Shown: positions 42,403 to 50,873 of the stretch, piece after piece
Layout of the letters: every line of letters starts with the position of its first letter
Numbering within the stretch: the first letter of the stretch is position 1
Assembly: GCA_035647455.1 (NCBI GenBank)
Contig: DASRNI010000028.1
Coordinates: 212,706-276,705, forward strand
Length of the DNA stretch: 64,000 nt
Direction of reading: 5' to 3'
Origin: UBA1361 sp035647455
GTDB taxonomy: Bacteria; Bacillota_I; Bacilli_A; RFN20; CAG-826
Made by a program: the position numbers and the translations under genes
Notes under the pieces: model-generated
The model's input: only the letters and a program-made list of their open reading frames with translations
What the model was told of the DNA's origin: nothing
Database searches by the model: none

Positions 42403-42735
42403 ATGAAAAAATTATGGATTTTAAGTCTTTTTTTAATCAGTTTAACATCGTGTGGGAATAATTTATCGAGCAAGGCAAAATACGGTAAATACGTTCTTTC
42501 AGAACCAATTGTTGTACTAAATGATGCTGGGCATGAAAAGACGCTTATCAGTAAAATAGAAGTAATGACCACCTTTACACTTGCCGGAACTTATACTTAT
42601 GCAAATTATGGCGGTGACATTATCGAATACAGAGTTACGGAAGATGGAATTGATATTTGGCAAGTTTATGATGATTATTATGTCGAGATTAACTATCGAA
42701 ACGTTGAATTAAGGGTCATGAATTACCGTAACTAG
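42403..42735 (+). CDS. Small lipoprotein, function unknown
   Basis: The 110-residue protein begins KKLWILSLFLISLTSC, a clear lipoprotein signal with Cys at residue 17, followed by a Ser/Asn linker and a short beta-rich domain (FTLAGTYTYANYGGDIIEYRVTEDG). No family is recognised. GGGGGAA lies 8 bases upstream and TATAAT about 30 bases upstream. It is flanked by terminator copies D and E, so it is the fourth small cassette behind tRNA-Glu. Confidence 0.7.
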   Translation: MKKLWILSLFLISLTSCGNNLSSKAKYGKYVLSEPIVVLNDAGHEKTLISKIEVMTTFTLAGTYTYANYGGDIIEYRVTEDGIDIWQVYDDYYVEINYRNVELRVMNYRN

Positions 42736-42840
42736 GCAAAAAATACATCAAGAATAAAGTTAACAATAATATTATTAATATAAACAAATCATCCGGTAAC
42801 AATTAAATTTGTGGATAAAGGAAACGGAGATGAGTTATGA

Positions 42841-42870
42841 AAGCTTACTTGAGTTGAAGTAGGCTTTTTT
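42841..42870 (+). terminator. Copy E of the repeated terminator
   Basis: AAGCTTACTT / AAGTAGGCTT with loop GAGTTG and six T. It ends the small-lipoprotein cassette. The tRNA-derived GGGTCGCCA part is absent here. Confidence 0.75.
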
Positions 42871-42990
42871 AATTTAGTATCTTCGGCGATTATGTGAGCA
42901 TTGCTTAAAATTACCGTGGTGATGCTATCAGTGCGCGTCTCTTAATCATTTTTAGTGTATAATTATTATATTACAACTATGAGGTAACTT

Positions 42991-44523
42991 ATGAATTTAT
43001 TCAAAACTTACAAAGGGGATAATGTCCCCCGTTTAACAAAATATGTTTTTTCGTTTACTGGTATTGGCCGCGATGCCGCTTACACACTCATTAATTTATT
43101 TTTAATGATTTATTTACAGCTCACGATGCCTGTGGGAAACGCTGACTATAAAGCGATGATTACCGTCATTATGGTTTTTATGCTTATCTTTCACTTGTGG
43201 GATGGGTTTAATGATCCGCTGATTGGGACGATTATCGAAAATGCGCGGTTGAAGCTCGGTAAGTTTAAGCCATGGATTTTATATGGTGGGATTATCAATG
43301 GTCTCCTTTTAATGGTCCTTTTTAGTTGGCGGCCGTTTACCGGGTGGGCTTATGTTGTGTTTTTCCTTGTTGTTTACTTATTATGGGAGATTTCCTTTAC
43401 ATTTAACGATATTGGTTATTGGGGAATGGTCCCAAGTTTAACGCGTGATCCAAAACAACGCAACCAAATTACGATGCTGATGGCAATTGCTGTTAATATT
43501 GGTGCTTTTGCCGTTGGTGGTCTCGTACCGAGTTTATATCCCGGTCGCGCGGTCTCGATGTTTCGTTTACTAAGTATTATTATCGGTTCAATTTATATTC
43601 TTTCGCAAGTTTTACTCGTCTTTTTATGTCAAGAACGTGACCGGAGTGAAATTGACCAAGAAGAAATTATTAAAGTGCGTGATATTTTTAAAATTATTAA
43701 AGATAATAAACCACTCTTAATTATGATGGTCGCGATTATATTCCATTATCTTGCTGGAGCGATGTTTAATAACGTCGGACAAAACTATATGCACTACGTG
43801 TTTGGCTATAGTGAAGCAGGTTCGGCCTTTTTCTATTTTCTCATCGCATATGCGGCGGGTTCGATTATTGCTAACTTTATTTTTGGCGGAGTGAGTAAAA
43901 AGTATTCACGGGCGCAAATATTGCGCACGTCGTATATTATTAACGTCATCGGTAATGGCCTGTTAGTCGTGATTGGTTCACTCCATGCACTTGGTATTTT
44001 AGCGATACCAAATCATATTTACCAATGGATTTTACCTGTCATTGCGCTAATTATCTTTACCCCAAGCGGCGTATTTTATCTTGTCTTACTCGTGCAAATT
44101 ACGAATACGGTCGAATATAACGAATGGACAACAGGCGACCGGAAAGAAGGTGTTGTTTTTGCTGCGCGACCTTTTGCGGCAAAGATTAGTAACGCGATGA
44201 CGGTTGTGATTGTGTTCTTAACGTTAACCGTTGGTGGCATTTACGATATCTCGAACCAAATTAGTGAATTTGAAGTGTTAGGTGCTCTTTCTGAAACAGA
44301 AGCCGGCTATTTAACCGCAGCGGAAGTTTTAACAAATGCACAAGCGGCAATTGATGGGGCAAACTTAATGCAAGCCCGCCTTGTTTTAGTGCTCGCAATG
44401 GGCTTATTACCAGCGCTTTGTAGTACAGCAGCGTATTTATTTGTCAAACGTAAGTACCCAATCGATGAAGCAATGTATGATCAAATGATTGTTGAAATTG
44501 ATGAACGCAAAGTCGAAGCATAG
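42991..44523 (+). CDS. GPH-family sugar:cation symporter (MelB-like)
   Basis: This is a membrane carrier of the glycoside-pentoside-hexuronide family, importing oligosaccharides such as melibiose or raffinose with Na or H. It has 510 residues and about 12 helices. DGFNDPLIGTIIENARLKLGKFKPWI is the family signature (two Asp near the sugar/cation site, then the cytosolic loop), and the middle loop VFAARPFAAKISNAM and EYNEWTTGDRKEGVV are typical. The C-terminal insertion (YDISNQISEFEVLGALSETEAG) is a little longer than usual. It is cotranscribed with the alpha-galactosidase 15 bases downstream, which fixes the likely substrate. Confidence 0.9.
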   Translation: MNLFKTYKGDNVPRLTKYVFSFTGIGRDAAYTLINLFLMIYLQLTMPVGNADYKAMITVIMVFMLIFHLWDGFNDPLIGTIIENARLKLGKFKPWILYGGIINGLLLMVLFSWRPFTGWAYVVFFLVVYLLWEISFTFNDIGYWGMVPSLTRDPKQRNQITMLMAIAVNIGAFAVGGLVPSLYPGRAVSMFRLLSIIIGSIYILSQVLLVFLCQERDRSEIDQEEIIKVRDIFKIIKDNKPLLIMMVAIIFHYLAGAMFNNVGQNYMHYVFGYSEAGSAFFYFLIAYAAGSIIANFIFGGVSKKYSRAQILRTSYIINVIGNGLLVVIGSLHALGILAIPNHIYQWILPVIALIIFTPSGVFYLVLLVQITNTVEYNEWTTGDRKEGVVFAARPFAAKISNAMTVVIVFLTLTVGGIYDISNQISEFEVLGALSETEAGYLTAAEVLTNAQAAIDGANLMQARLVLVLAMGLLPALCSTAAYLFVKRKYPIDEAMYDQMIVEIDERKVEA

Positions 44524-44538
44524 GTGATAGGAGTCGCG

Positions 44539-46869
44539 ATGAAAAAAACATTTATCCACCTTACAACAGATAATACATCCTACGTTCTTTATATTAATGA
44601 TTTTTTACATTTAGAAAATCTTTATTATGGAGCAAGGTTAAGTGACGAAGAAGATTTAACCACATTAATTAACGAACAAAAAAACTTGATGGGAACAGCA
44701 ACTAATTATGATCCTGCAACAACGAGTACGTATAGTTTAAATTATATCAATCTCGAAGTTGGGACGATTGGTAAAGGTGATTACCGTAGACCAAGCATTA
44801 TTTTACGTCACGATAAAGGTTATGTGAGTGACTTTATTGTGAAAGAACACGGTGAAGGTGAACTAAGGGACTTAGTGACGAACGAGCTTCCGATTCCGCA
44901 CGGCGCTAGTAAATATTACTTCGTTATTTTAGAAGATAAAGTTAGTGGTGCCCAAATTAAACTTGATTACTTACTTTTTAACAAGGCGAATGTTATTGCC
45001 CGTCGCACTCTTGTCCTTAGTGGCAGCGTGACGATTGAAAAGATTGCAAGTATGAACTTGGACTTAAATAATAATCATTATGAAATTTATTCAACGTATG
45101 GTACATGGGGCAACGAAGGTCACAATGCTCGCCATAAAATAGTTCCGGGCATTTTTGAACTTTCGACAAACGCCGGACCTAGTAGTAACCGCCATAATCC
45201 GTTTTTTCTCATTTTAGGTAAAAACACAACATTAGATTACGGTGAAGGGTATGGAGTTAATTTAATTTATAGTGGTCCCTTTAAAGCAACAGTTGAACGC
45301 ACATTTGATGACCGGCTGCGGATTCAGCACGGCATTAATGACGAAACGTTCCGGAAACCACTCGAAGATAATGAACAATTTATTACACCGTTTGCCGTTT
45401 TAACGTATAGTAACATGGGCGAAAACGGAATAAGTCAGAACTTTCATACATTTGTCAATGATCACGTGGTGCGCACAGCTTATAGCAAAAAAGTGCGCCC
45501 CATTTTATTAAATAACTGGGAAGGAACATACTTTGATTTTACGGAAAGCAAACTCAAAAGTCTTATGGATAGTGCAGCGAAACTCGGTATCGAACTTTTC
45601 GTGCTTGATGACGGATGGTTTATTAAGCGTAATGACGACTTTGGGGGGCTTGGTAACTATGAAGTTAATCGTAAGAAGTTACCAGGCGGTCTTAAAGGTT
45701 TAAGTAATTACGCGAAAAAGCGTGGGATGCAATTTGGCTTATGGTTTGAACCAGAGATGGTTTCAGCCGATCACGAGATATTTAGCGAGCATCCTGACTG
45801 GGTCATTCAAATCCCTGGTGTTGAGCCAAGTGTCGGTCGCTTTCAGTACGCCCTTAATCTTACCGTACCCGCAGTCCAAGATTACATTATTACAAATGTT
45901 GCAAAAACGCTTGAGTCGGCAGATATAACGTATGTTAAATGGGACTATAACCGTAATTTAAGCGACTTTTACACAGTTGATGGGGCAATTGATACATTTT
46001 TCTACGATTATACCCGTGGACTTTATAAAATTTTAAAAACATTAACCGACAAGTTTCCAAGTATATTATGGGAAGGCTGTGCAAGTGGCGGCAATCGCTT
46101 TGATTTAGGGACATTAAGTTTCTTTGACCAAATGTGGATGAGTGACACGAGTGACGCGTTTGAACGTATTCGTATGCACACGACGTTTGCGAAAGCGTAT
46201 CCGTTTAGTGTGATGTCGGGCCACGTTAGTGCGAGCCCGAATCATCAACTTTTACGTGAACTTCCCTTGCAGACGCGCTTTAATAATGCGTTTATGAGTG
46301 GTGGCTTTGGTTATGAACTTGATGTCACCAACTTAACGCCAAAAGCGAAGAAAGAAATCATTGCGTATAACAAAGCTGCAAAAGTATATCAGCATATTGT
46401 GACAAGCGGTACGTACTATGAACTAGAAAACGCTTCGCAAAAAGATAAGCAAGGCTATGCGCTTATTAGTGAAACTAATGACGCTGCTGTTGTTCTTATT
46501 AGTGCGGGCGTTAACTCAATTCTTCCCGAAGTTAGTAAACTACCGGCGTTACCAATGTTAGTCGATGGCACTTATAATGTTGTCACATTAAATCAGTCAA
46601 CTGATATTTACTTATTTGGATCACTCTTGAACCGTGTAATCCCGAAGTTTATAAAGTATGACGGACCAATTATTAATTATTTAAATAAGCGTAAATCGGC
46701 GGAAGAATTAATTAACATTGAAATTCGCGAAGATTATACGGTGAGTGCGAACTTGCTTCGCGCTGGTGCTTTAACGCTTTATCCTGATTGGACAGGGACC
46801 GGAGTTGAAGATACAACCCGAGCAACACGCGACTTCACAAGTGTTTTATATTTTATTACGAAGAAGTGA
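44539..46869 (+). CDS. Alpha-galactosidase, GH36
   Basis: This cytosolic enzyme removes alpha-galactosyl units from melibiose, raffinose and stachyose. It has 776 residues with the GH36 plan: N-terminal beta-sandwich, TIM barrel and C-terminal beta domain. The nucleophile is Asp469 in KWDYNR and the acid/base is Asp536 in WMSDTSDA. LFVLDDGWF, GLWFEPEMVS and WEGCASGGNRFD are also diagnostic. ATG at 44539 is used (AGGAG 5 bases upstream); an in-frame GTG at 44524 lacks a ribosome site. It shares an operon with the GPH symporter. No signal peptide is present. Confidence 0.95.
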   Translation: MKKTFIHLTTDNTSYVLYINDFLHLENLYYGARLSDEEDLTTLINEQKNLMGTATNYDPATTSTYSLNYINLEVGTIGKGDYRRPSIILRHDKGYVSDFIVKEHGEGELRDLVTNELPIPHGASKYYFVILEDKVSGAQIKLDYLLFNKANVIARRTLVLSGSVTIEKIASMNLDLNNNHYEIYSTYGTWGNEGHNARHKIVPGIFELSTNAGPSSNRHNPFFLILGKNTTLDYGEGYGVNLIYSGPFKATVERTFDDRLRIQHGINDETFRKPLEDNEQFITPFAVLTYSNMGENGISQNFHTFVNDHVVRTAYSKKVRPILLNNWEGTYFDFTESKLKSLMDSAAKLGIELFVLDDGWFIKRNDDFGGLGNYEVNRKKLPGGLKGLSNYAKKRGMQFGLWFEPEMVSADHEIFSEHPDWVIQIPGVEPSVGRFQYALNLTVPAVQDYIITNVAKTLESADITYVKWDYNRNLSDFYTVDGAIDTFFYDYTRGLYKILKTLTDKFPSILWEGCASGGNRFDLGTLSFFDQMWMSDTSDAFERIRMHTTFAKAYPFSVMSGHVSASPNHQLLRELPLQTRFNNAFMSGGFGYELDVTNLTPKAKKEIIAYNKAAKVYQHIVTSGTYYELENASQKDKQGYALISETNDAAVVLISAGVNSILPEVSKLPALPMLVDGTYNVVTLNQSTDIYLFGSLLNRVIPKFIKYDGPIINYLNKRKSAEELINIEIREDYTVSANLLRAGALTLYPDWTGTGVEDTTRATRDFTSVLYFITKK

Positions 46870-47000
46870 AGTGCTGCACTCGTAACGATGAATTAACAAA
46901 TAAACATTAGTAATAAGTAGTTTGCCTTTACTTTGCGACAAAATTCACCATTGTTACATCGGACCTTTTACTATATATTTTAGATATAAGGAGGTTAACT

Positions 47001-48377
47001 ATGAAACCAAAAAACATGGTCGCTGGCTTTTTGCTATCGCTCGCGGCACTTACATTAATTGTTAGTAATCAGACATTAAGTAAAGAACCTTTTTTCCAAA
47101 ACTTAATGGCCGAAAACAACTATTATGAAGTTACATTACCTTCAAGTGACTTTATGCCGTTAATTGAAGACGAGTATTCAGGCGTTTTTTCTAACGGATA
47201 TATTGAATTCTTTTATTTAAGCCATGACACCGCAATTATGGATGAAGCTTTATCCTTAAAAGCTAAAGATCATAAAACTCCTGGTGTATTCGTTAATAAA
47301 ACTGTCATTAATGGACTAATCTCTGTTAAAGTCGAATTTAGTGGCGGACCATTATACGCTATAGCAACATCAAGTTTCTATGAAAGATATGAATATGACG
47401 CAGGCGACGCATTAACGAGTGGCGAAGTAAAAACATTTAGTGGTGACGACTTAGGGTACTTGCTAATTTTAAGTCCAACAACTGCAGGTGCAGAAGTTAC
47501 TGAAGTCAAAGTTAAATATAGTTGTGCCCATGAAACGGACCAAAACTTCTTTTATGACCCGTACGTGAATCGTTATACTGGGGCGCGCAGTTGGGGTGTT
47601 AACCGCGAGATGAATCATGACTATATTGAATTCACAACTAACCCACAACCAACGAATAATAACTATTCGATTGGCAAAACTGATGAAGAGCAACCATATA
47701 ATGACGATTGGTATCGTTGGAATGGTGTAAGCCTGCGTAATCACCGAATTGTTGATGATATATGGGTGTATGACGGAGTTCCATTCGGCAATTTTGCGAG
47801 CAATAGTTTTGAAGTTATAATTTCTGCAATCATTGAACCAAGTGTTTTTTATGATTTAGATGCGTGGTTCCAAGTTGCTCCTTGGGTTGCTTTAGATGAA
47901 GAAAACCCTGAACAAAGAAGCCCACTCCATCTCCAAACGTATATTGGTAACGATAACTACGATCCGCTTGGCGGGATAAAGAGTCGCACGGATACTTATC
48001 GTGGGCGTTTTTATACAACCTTCAGTAGTAGTGGTGGCGGCTACGACTGGGGCTTTGTGGATCCTGACGTCGCAACTCTTGTTGATAGCGAAGTGACACT
48101 TCGTGAAGCTTATGAAGCAACTAACTTACCGTTTTTCAATGTTCGTTTTGAAATAATTGAAAATAGTTACGCCATTTACATTAATGGTTTTAAAGTTCAC
48201 TATGTTGAAGACTTTATGTTCAACACATACGAAGGGCAAAAATACATAATTGACTCGATTGAGCTTCAAGGTGTTAATTATGGTCTTAAAGATGGTTCTG
48301 GCGGCACGAGTGAAAGTGAATATGAACCGTATCGCTTAACGTACTTTAATCCAATTGTGCGGGAAATTATTTACTAA
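47001..48377 (+). CDS. Exported protein, function unknown
   Basis: It has a signal peptide (NMVAGFLLSLAALTLIVSNQ) and no lipobox, so it is secreted or surface-bound. The 458 residues are rich in Tyr, Asp and aromatic beta sequence, with segments such as FEVIISAIIEPSVFYDLDAWFQVAPWVAL and NVRFEIIENSYAIYINGFKVHYV that resemble carbohydrate-binding or laminin-G-like sandwiches, but I cannot assign a family. AAGGAGG lies 7 bases upstream. It stands after the alpha-galactosidase with its own leader of 131 bases and ends in terminator copy F. Confidence 0.6.
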   Translation: MKPKNMVAGFLLSLAALTLIVSNQTLSKEPFFQNLMAENNYYEVTLPSSDFMPLIEDEYSGVFSNGYIEFFYLSHDTAIMDEALSLKAKDHKTPGVFVNKTVINGLISVKVEFSGGPLYAIATSSFYERYEYDAGDALTSGEVKTFSGDDLGYLLILSPTTAGAEVTEVKVKYSCAHETDQNFFYDPYVNRYTGARSWGVNREMNHDYIEFTTNPQPTNNNYSIGKTDEEQPYNDDWYRWNGVSLRNHRIVDDIWVYDGVPFGNFASNSFEVIISAIIEPSVFYDLDAWFQVAPWVALDEENPEQRSPLHLQTYIGNDNYDPLGGIKSRTDTYRGRFYTTFSSSGGGYDWGFVDPDVATLVDSEVTLREAYEATNLPFFNVRFEIIENSYAIYINGFKVHYVEDFMFNTYEGQKYIIDSIELQGVNYGLKDGSGGTSESEYEPYRLTYFNPIVREIIY

Positions 48378-48421
48378 TAAAGTAGCTAGACAAAAGGCAC
48401 AGACACTTTTGCTTGCATATT

Positions 48422-48458
48422 AAACATTAAAGCTTATCTCATTTGAGATAGGCTTTTT
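48422..48458 (+). terminator. Copy F of the repeated terminator
   Basis: AACATTAAAGCTTATCTC, loop ATTT, GAGATAGGCTTTTT: hairpin and 13-base leader AACATTAAAGCTT are those of tRNA-Glu copies A-C, 9.4 kb away. Confidence 0.8.
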
Positions 48459-48470
48459 ATGGATTGAAAA

Positions 48471-48489
48471 AGGCTCTATAACAGAGCCT
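48471..48489 (-). terminator. Terminator of the BIG2 lipoprotein gene
   Basis: AGGCTCT / AGAGCCT with a 5-base loop, followed on the minus strand by TTTTC. It lies 26 bases beyond the stop of the minus-strand gene. Confidence 0.75.
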
Positions 48490-48514
48490 AAAAAATCGTG
48501 TTTTTTTATTAAGG

Positions 48515-50005
48515 TTAAAACGTGTAAACGTAGAGATGGTAGCCGTTATTTTCTGTAATTGGTGCCGTGTCATTTAATGTTACTTCAATGTAATACGTAC
48601 CGCCATCTGGCACGGCATAATGGATTAATCTTCGTGAAGTTGGGGAGCCTTCTTCGATGAGAGGAAGAGCTGCTTCAAGGTCACCTTCAGAGTTTAAGAT
48701 TTTAACGCTGAAGTGTTCGCTATAATAATCACGGTCAGCGCGGAAATCAATAAATATCTGCTCACCAGCAACAGTAATGATTCGATAGTAATCTTTGTCG
48801 GCTAAGTTAGCATTCTTACCAACAATAGTCGAACCAAGATTCGTAATTAATTGTGCAGTTTGTAGCGTATCATTTGGCTCACTTTCTGGCTGTTTGTAAT
48901 CATTTTTTCCCGCGTAAACATTGACGGTAACTTCTTGGGTAACATCGTTCACGGCGGTGGCGCGTACTGTCGTAATTCCAACTTCATTTCCAGTAATTCG
49001 TCCATCTTCCGAAACTGTTGCAACACTTGGGTCATCGCTTGACCACGTTAATGATTTTTCGGTTGTGTCTTCTGGAAGTATTGTGTAATCTATCGTGTAA
49101 TTTCGCCCTTTTAGAATTGAAACACGGCCGACATCAAACGTTATGCTTTCCGGTAAAACGTGGCTTACTGTTACGGTGAAAGAAGCATTTACACCATTAG
49201 CTAAACTAAGTGTAATTGTTGCGTCTCCAGGCGCAATCCCTTTAATATCAACTTCGCCTCTGCCGCTAGTAAAAATAATCCGACTTTCAACTTTTGCGAC
49301 GTTTGAATTACTTGAAGTAGCCGTAAACTCGAACGAATGGTCAAAGTGTAGCGGAACGACCCAGAAGTTAACGGTGATTTTTTGTTCAACATTTAAATCA
49401 ATGTGTCCTTTTTCAAGCGTAATCGCTAACGGTGTGCGGTCGGCTACAGTAACTACACATTCATCGGTTAAGTTATTTGCGGTCGTTGCTGTTATTGTTG
49501 CGGTTCCAGCACTTAGCCCCATAACAAGCCCATCAGCACTTACAGTCGCAATACTACTATCACTTGTTGTCCATGTTAAATCTTGGACAGCGTAATCCGG
49601 ATAAATTTGCCAAATCATTTGTAACTCTTCATTAAGGCCAAGTGTTTTTTCATGTGGATGAATATAAAAGCTCTCTGGAAATGCAGCGGTAACTGTGCAA
49701 AGTGCAGTAGCGGTGTACTTATTATCAATCGTCGCCTTGATTGTTGATGTGCCAACACCAACGGCATAAAGTATTTCATTTTCAATAACTGCTACACTAG
49801 TGTTTGAAGAAGTCCACACCGGATCAGGTGTTTGACCAGGGTAATGAAGTTCATAATTTCCTTCATCAATATAAAGCCGCTTGCTTTCTCCATTAACTAA
49901 GGTAATATCGCCACCATGAATCGAAAATTCAAGTGCTGGCGGCGGTACTTGTCGACAACTAATTAATACTGCCAATATTGGTAGTAAAAATAGGCGTTTC
50001 AGCAT
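48515..50005 (-). CDS. BIG2-repeat lipoprotein with C-terminal PPC-type domain
   Basis: The signal KRLFLLPILAVLISC puts the lipid Cys at residue 17. Four Ig-like BIG2 domains follow (about residues 30-110, 112-190, 195-285 and 288-370), each with the VWTSSNTSVAVI / VSADGLVMGLSAGTATITAT pattern. Residues 375-496 form a bacterial pre-peptidase C-terminal (PPC) domain: ESEPNDTLQTAQ, DKDYYRI, YAVPDGGTYYIEV. It is probably a surface adhesin or binding protein. AAAGGAG lies upstream on the minus strand. Confidence 0.9.
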   Translation of the reverse strand: MLKRLFLLPILAVLISCRQVPPPALEFSIHGGDITLVNGESKRLYIDEGNYELHYPGQTPDPVWTSSNTSVAVIENEILYAVGVGTSTIKATIDNKYTATALCTVTAAFPESFYIHPHEKTLGLNEELQMIWQIYPDYAVQDLTWTTSDSSIATVSADGLVMGLSAGTATITATTANNLTDECVVTVADRTPLAITLEKGHIDLNVEQKITVNFWVVPLHFDHSFEFTATSSNSNVAKVESRIIFTSGRGEVDIKGIAPGDATITLSLANGVNASFTVTVSHVLPESITFDVGRVSILKGRNYTIDYTILPEDTTEKSLTWSSDDPSVATVSEDGRITGNEVGITTVRATAVNDVTQEVTVNVYAGKNDYKQPESEPNDTLQTAQLITNLGSTIVGKNANLADKDYYRIITVAGEQIFIDFRADRDYYSEHFSVKILNSEGDLEAALPLIEEGSPTSRRLIHYAVPDGGTYYIEVTLNDTAPITENNGYHLYVYTF

Positions 50006-50239
50006 TTTGTTCTCCTTTTTTATTTAAATAAGACTAATTCTATTATAACGCTATCGATTTTTGTGGTCAAGATAGTATTATGTTTAATTTACCGCATCTT
50101 TCACACAAAATAACAAATATTATATCGATTGTTTTAGTGCTAACAATGTTAAAATTAAGACTTTTAAAAGTGAATGAAAGTTCGTTTGCTATAGTAAAAG
50201 TAATAAATAGTTTATTTTAAAAAGAAGATTTAAGATATT

Positions 50240-50635
50240 ATGAGAGCAAAAGGAGCAAAATACATCGTTGCAATATATTCAATATTATTAGGATTTTATG
50301 GGTTTTGTTCGCAATAAAATGCTTACGCCATTACTCCAGATCCGGATATATTATTAATTTTTGGCGCAGTTGCGGGAATTACGATGGGACTAGGTATATT
50401 GTTACTCATCATTAAAAAGCGAATTGTTGAAATAATATTTATGATTATTATGCTTGCGCTCTATAGTTTCTATGTTTTTAACGGAATTTTATTTTTTGGT
50501 CTCCGCCCAGGCGGCGTTCGTCTCGGAAGCATGAAGCTTGCCCTTTTTGCAATACCGTTTATTTTTTCAATTGTTTACTTATTCAAAAACCGCAACGAAC
50601 GAAAAATAGCGCGCAGGCAAATGTTAAACGAATGA
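50240..50635 (+). pseudogene. Small membrane-protein gene interrupted by an in-frame TAA
   Basis: The frame from ATG at 50240 encodes 25 residues with a hydrophobic helix (YIVAIYSILLGFYGF), then TAA at 50315-50317, then continues open in the same frame (NAYAITPDPDILLIFGAVAG and on) to the stop at 50633-50635. Read through, it would be a 131-residue protein with four helices and a basic tail. One base change could have made the stop. The part from ATG at 50384 (83 residues) may still be translated. No family is recognised. A sequencing error cannot be excluded. Confidence 0.55.
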
Positions 50636-50783
50636 AGTAGCGGTACGCGATTCAATTAAACAAAAAAAATAAAAAATCTCAAAACGTAGATTTTTTTAAA
50701 AATTTTATGAGTAGTGTATACTTTGTATTTACTCCTTAAAGTATTAGAAAATTCACGATATTTGCCAAACGCTTTATTTTTAA

Positions 50784-50834
50784 TTGACTTTTTTCTGCAT
50801 CTTGTTATACTAAAGATGGTAAAGCGCTTTACCA
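50784..50834 (+). promoter_or_regulatory. Promoter and LacI-type operator of the riboside operon
   Basis: TTGACT (50784-50789) and TATACT (50806-50811) are 16 bases apart. The perfect 18-bp palindrome TGGTAAAGCGCTTTACCA (50817-50834) begins 5 bases after the -10, over the start of transcription. A central CG within an A/T-flanked dyad is the mark of LacI/GalR operators. The LacI gene at the end of the operon (60458) is the obvious candidate repressor. Confidence 0.8.
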
Positions 50835-50873
50835 GGTTGCAAGATACTAAGCGCAGTATAAGGAGGAAAGATA

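Noticed and set aside
38964..42870. Prophage or classical genomic island
   Set aside because: No integrase, phage structural or transposase gene is present; only single-gene units between repeats.
49143..49595. Plus-strand open frame of 150 codons inside the BIG2 gene
   Set aside because: It lies antisense to a clear BIG2/PPC lipoprotein, has no ribosome site and its Val/Ser/Thr-rich text is the mirror of the repeats.
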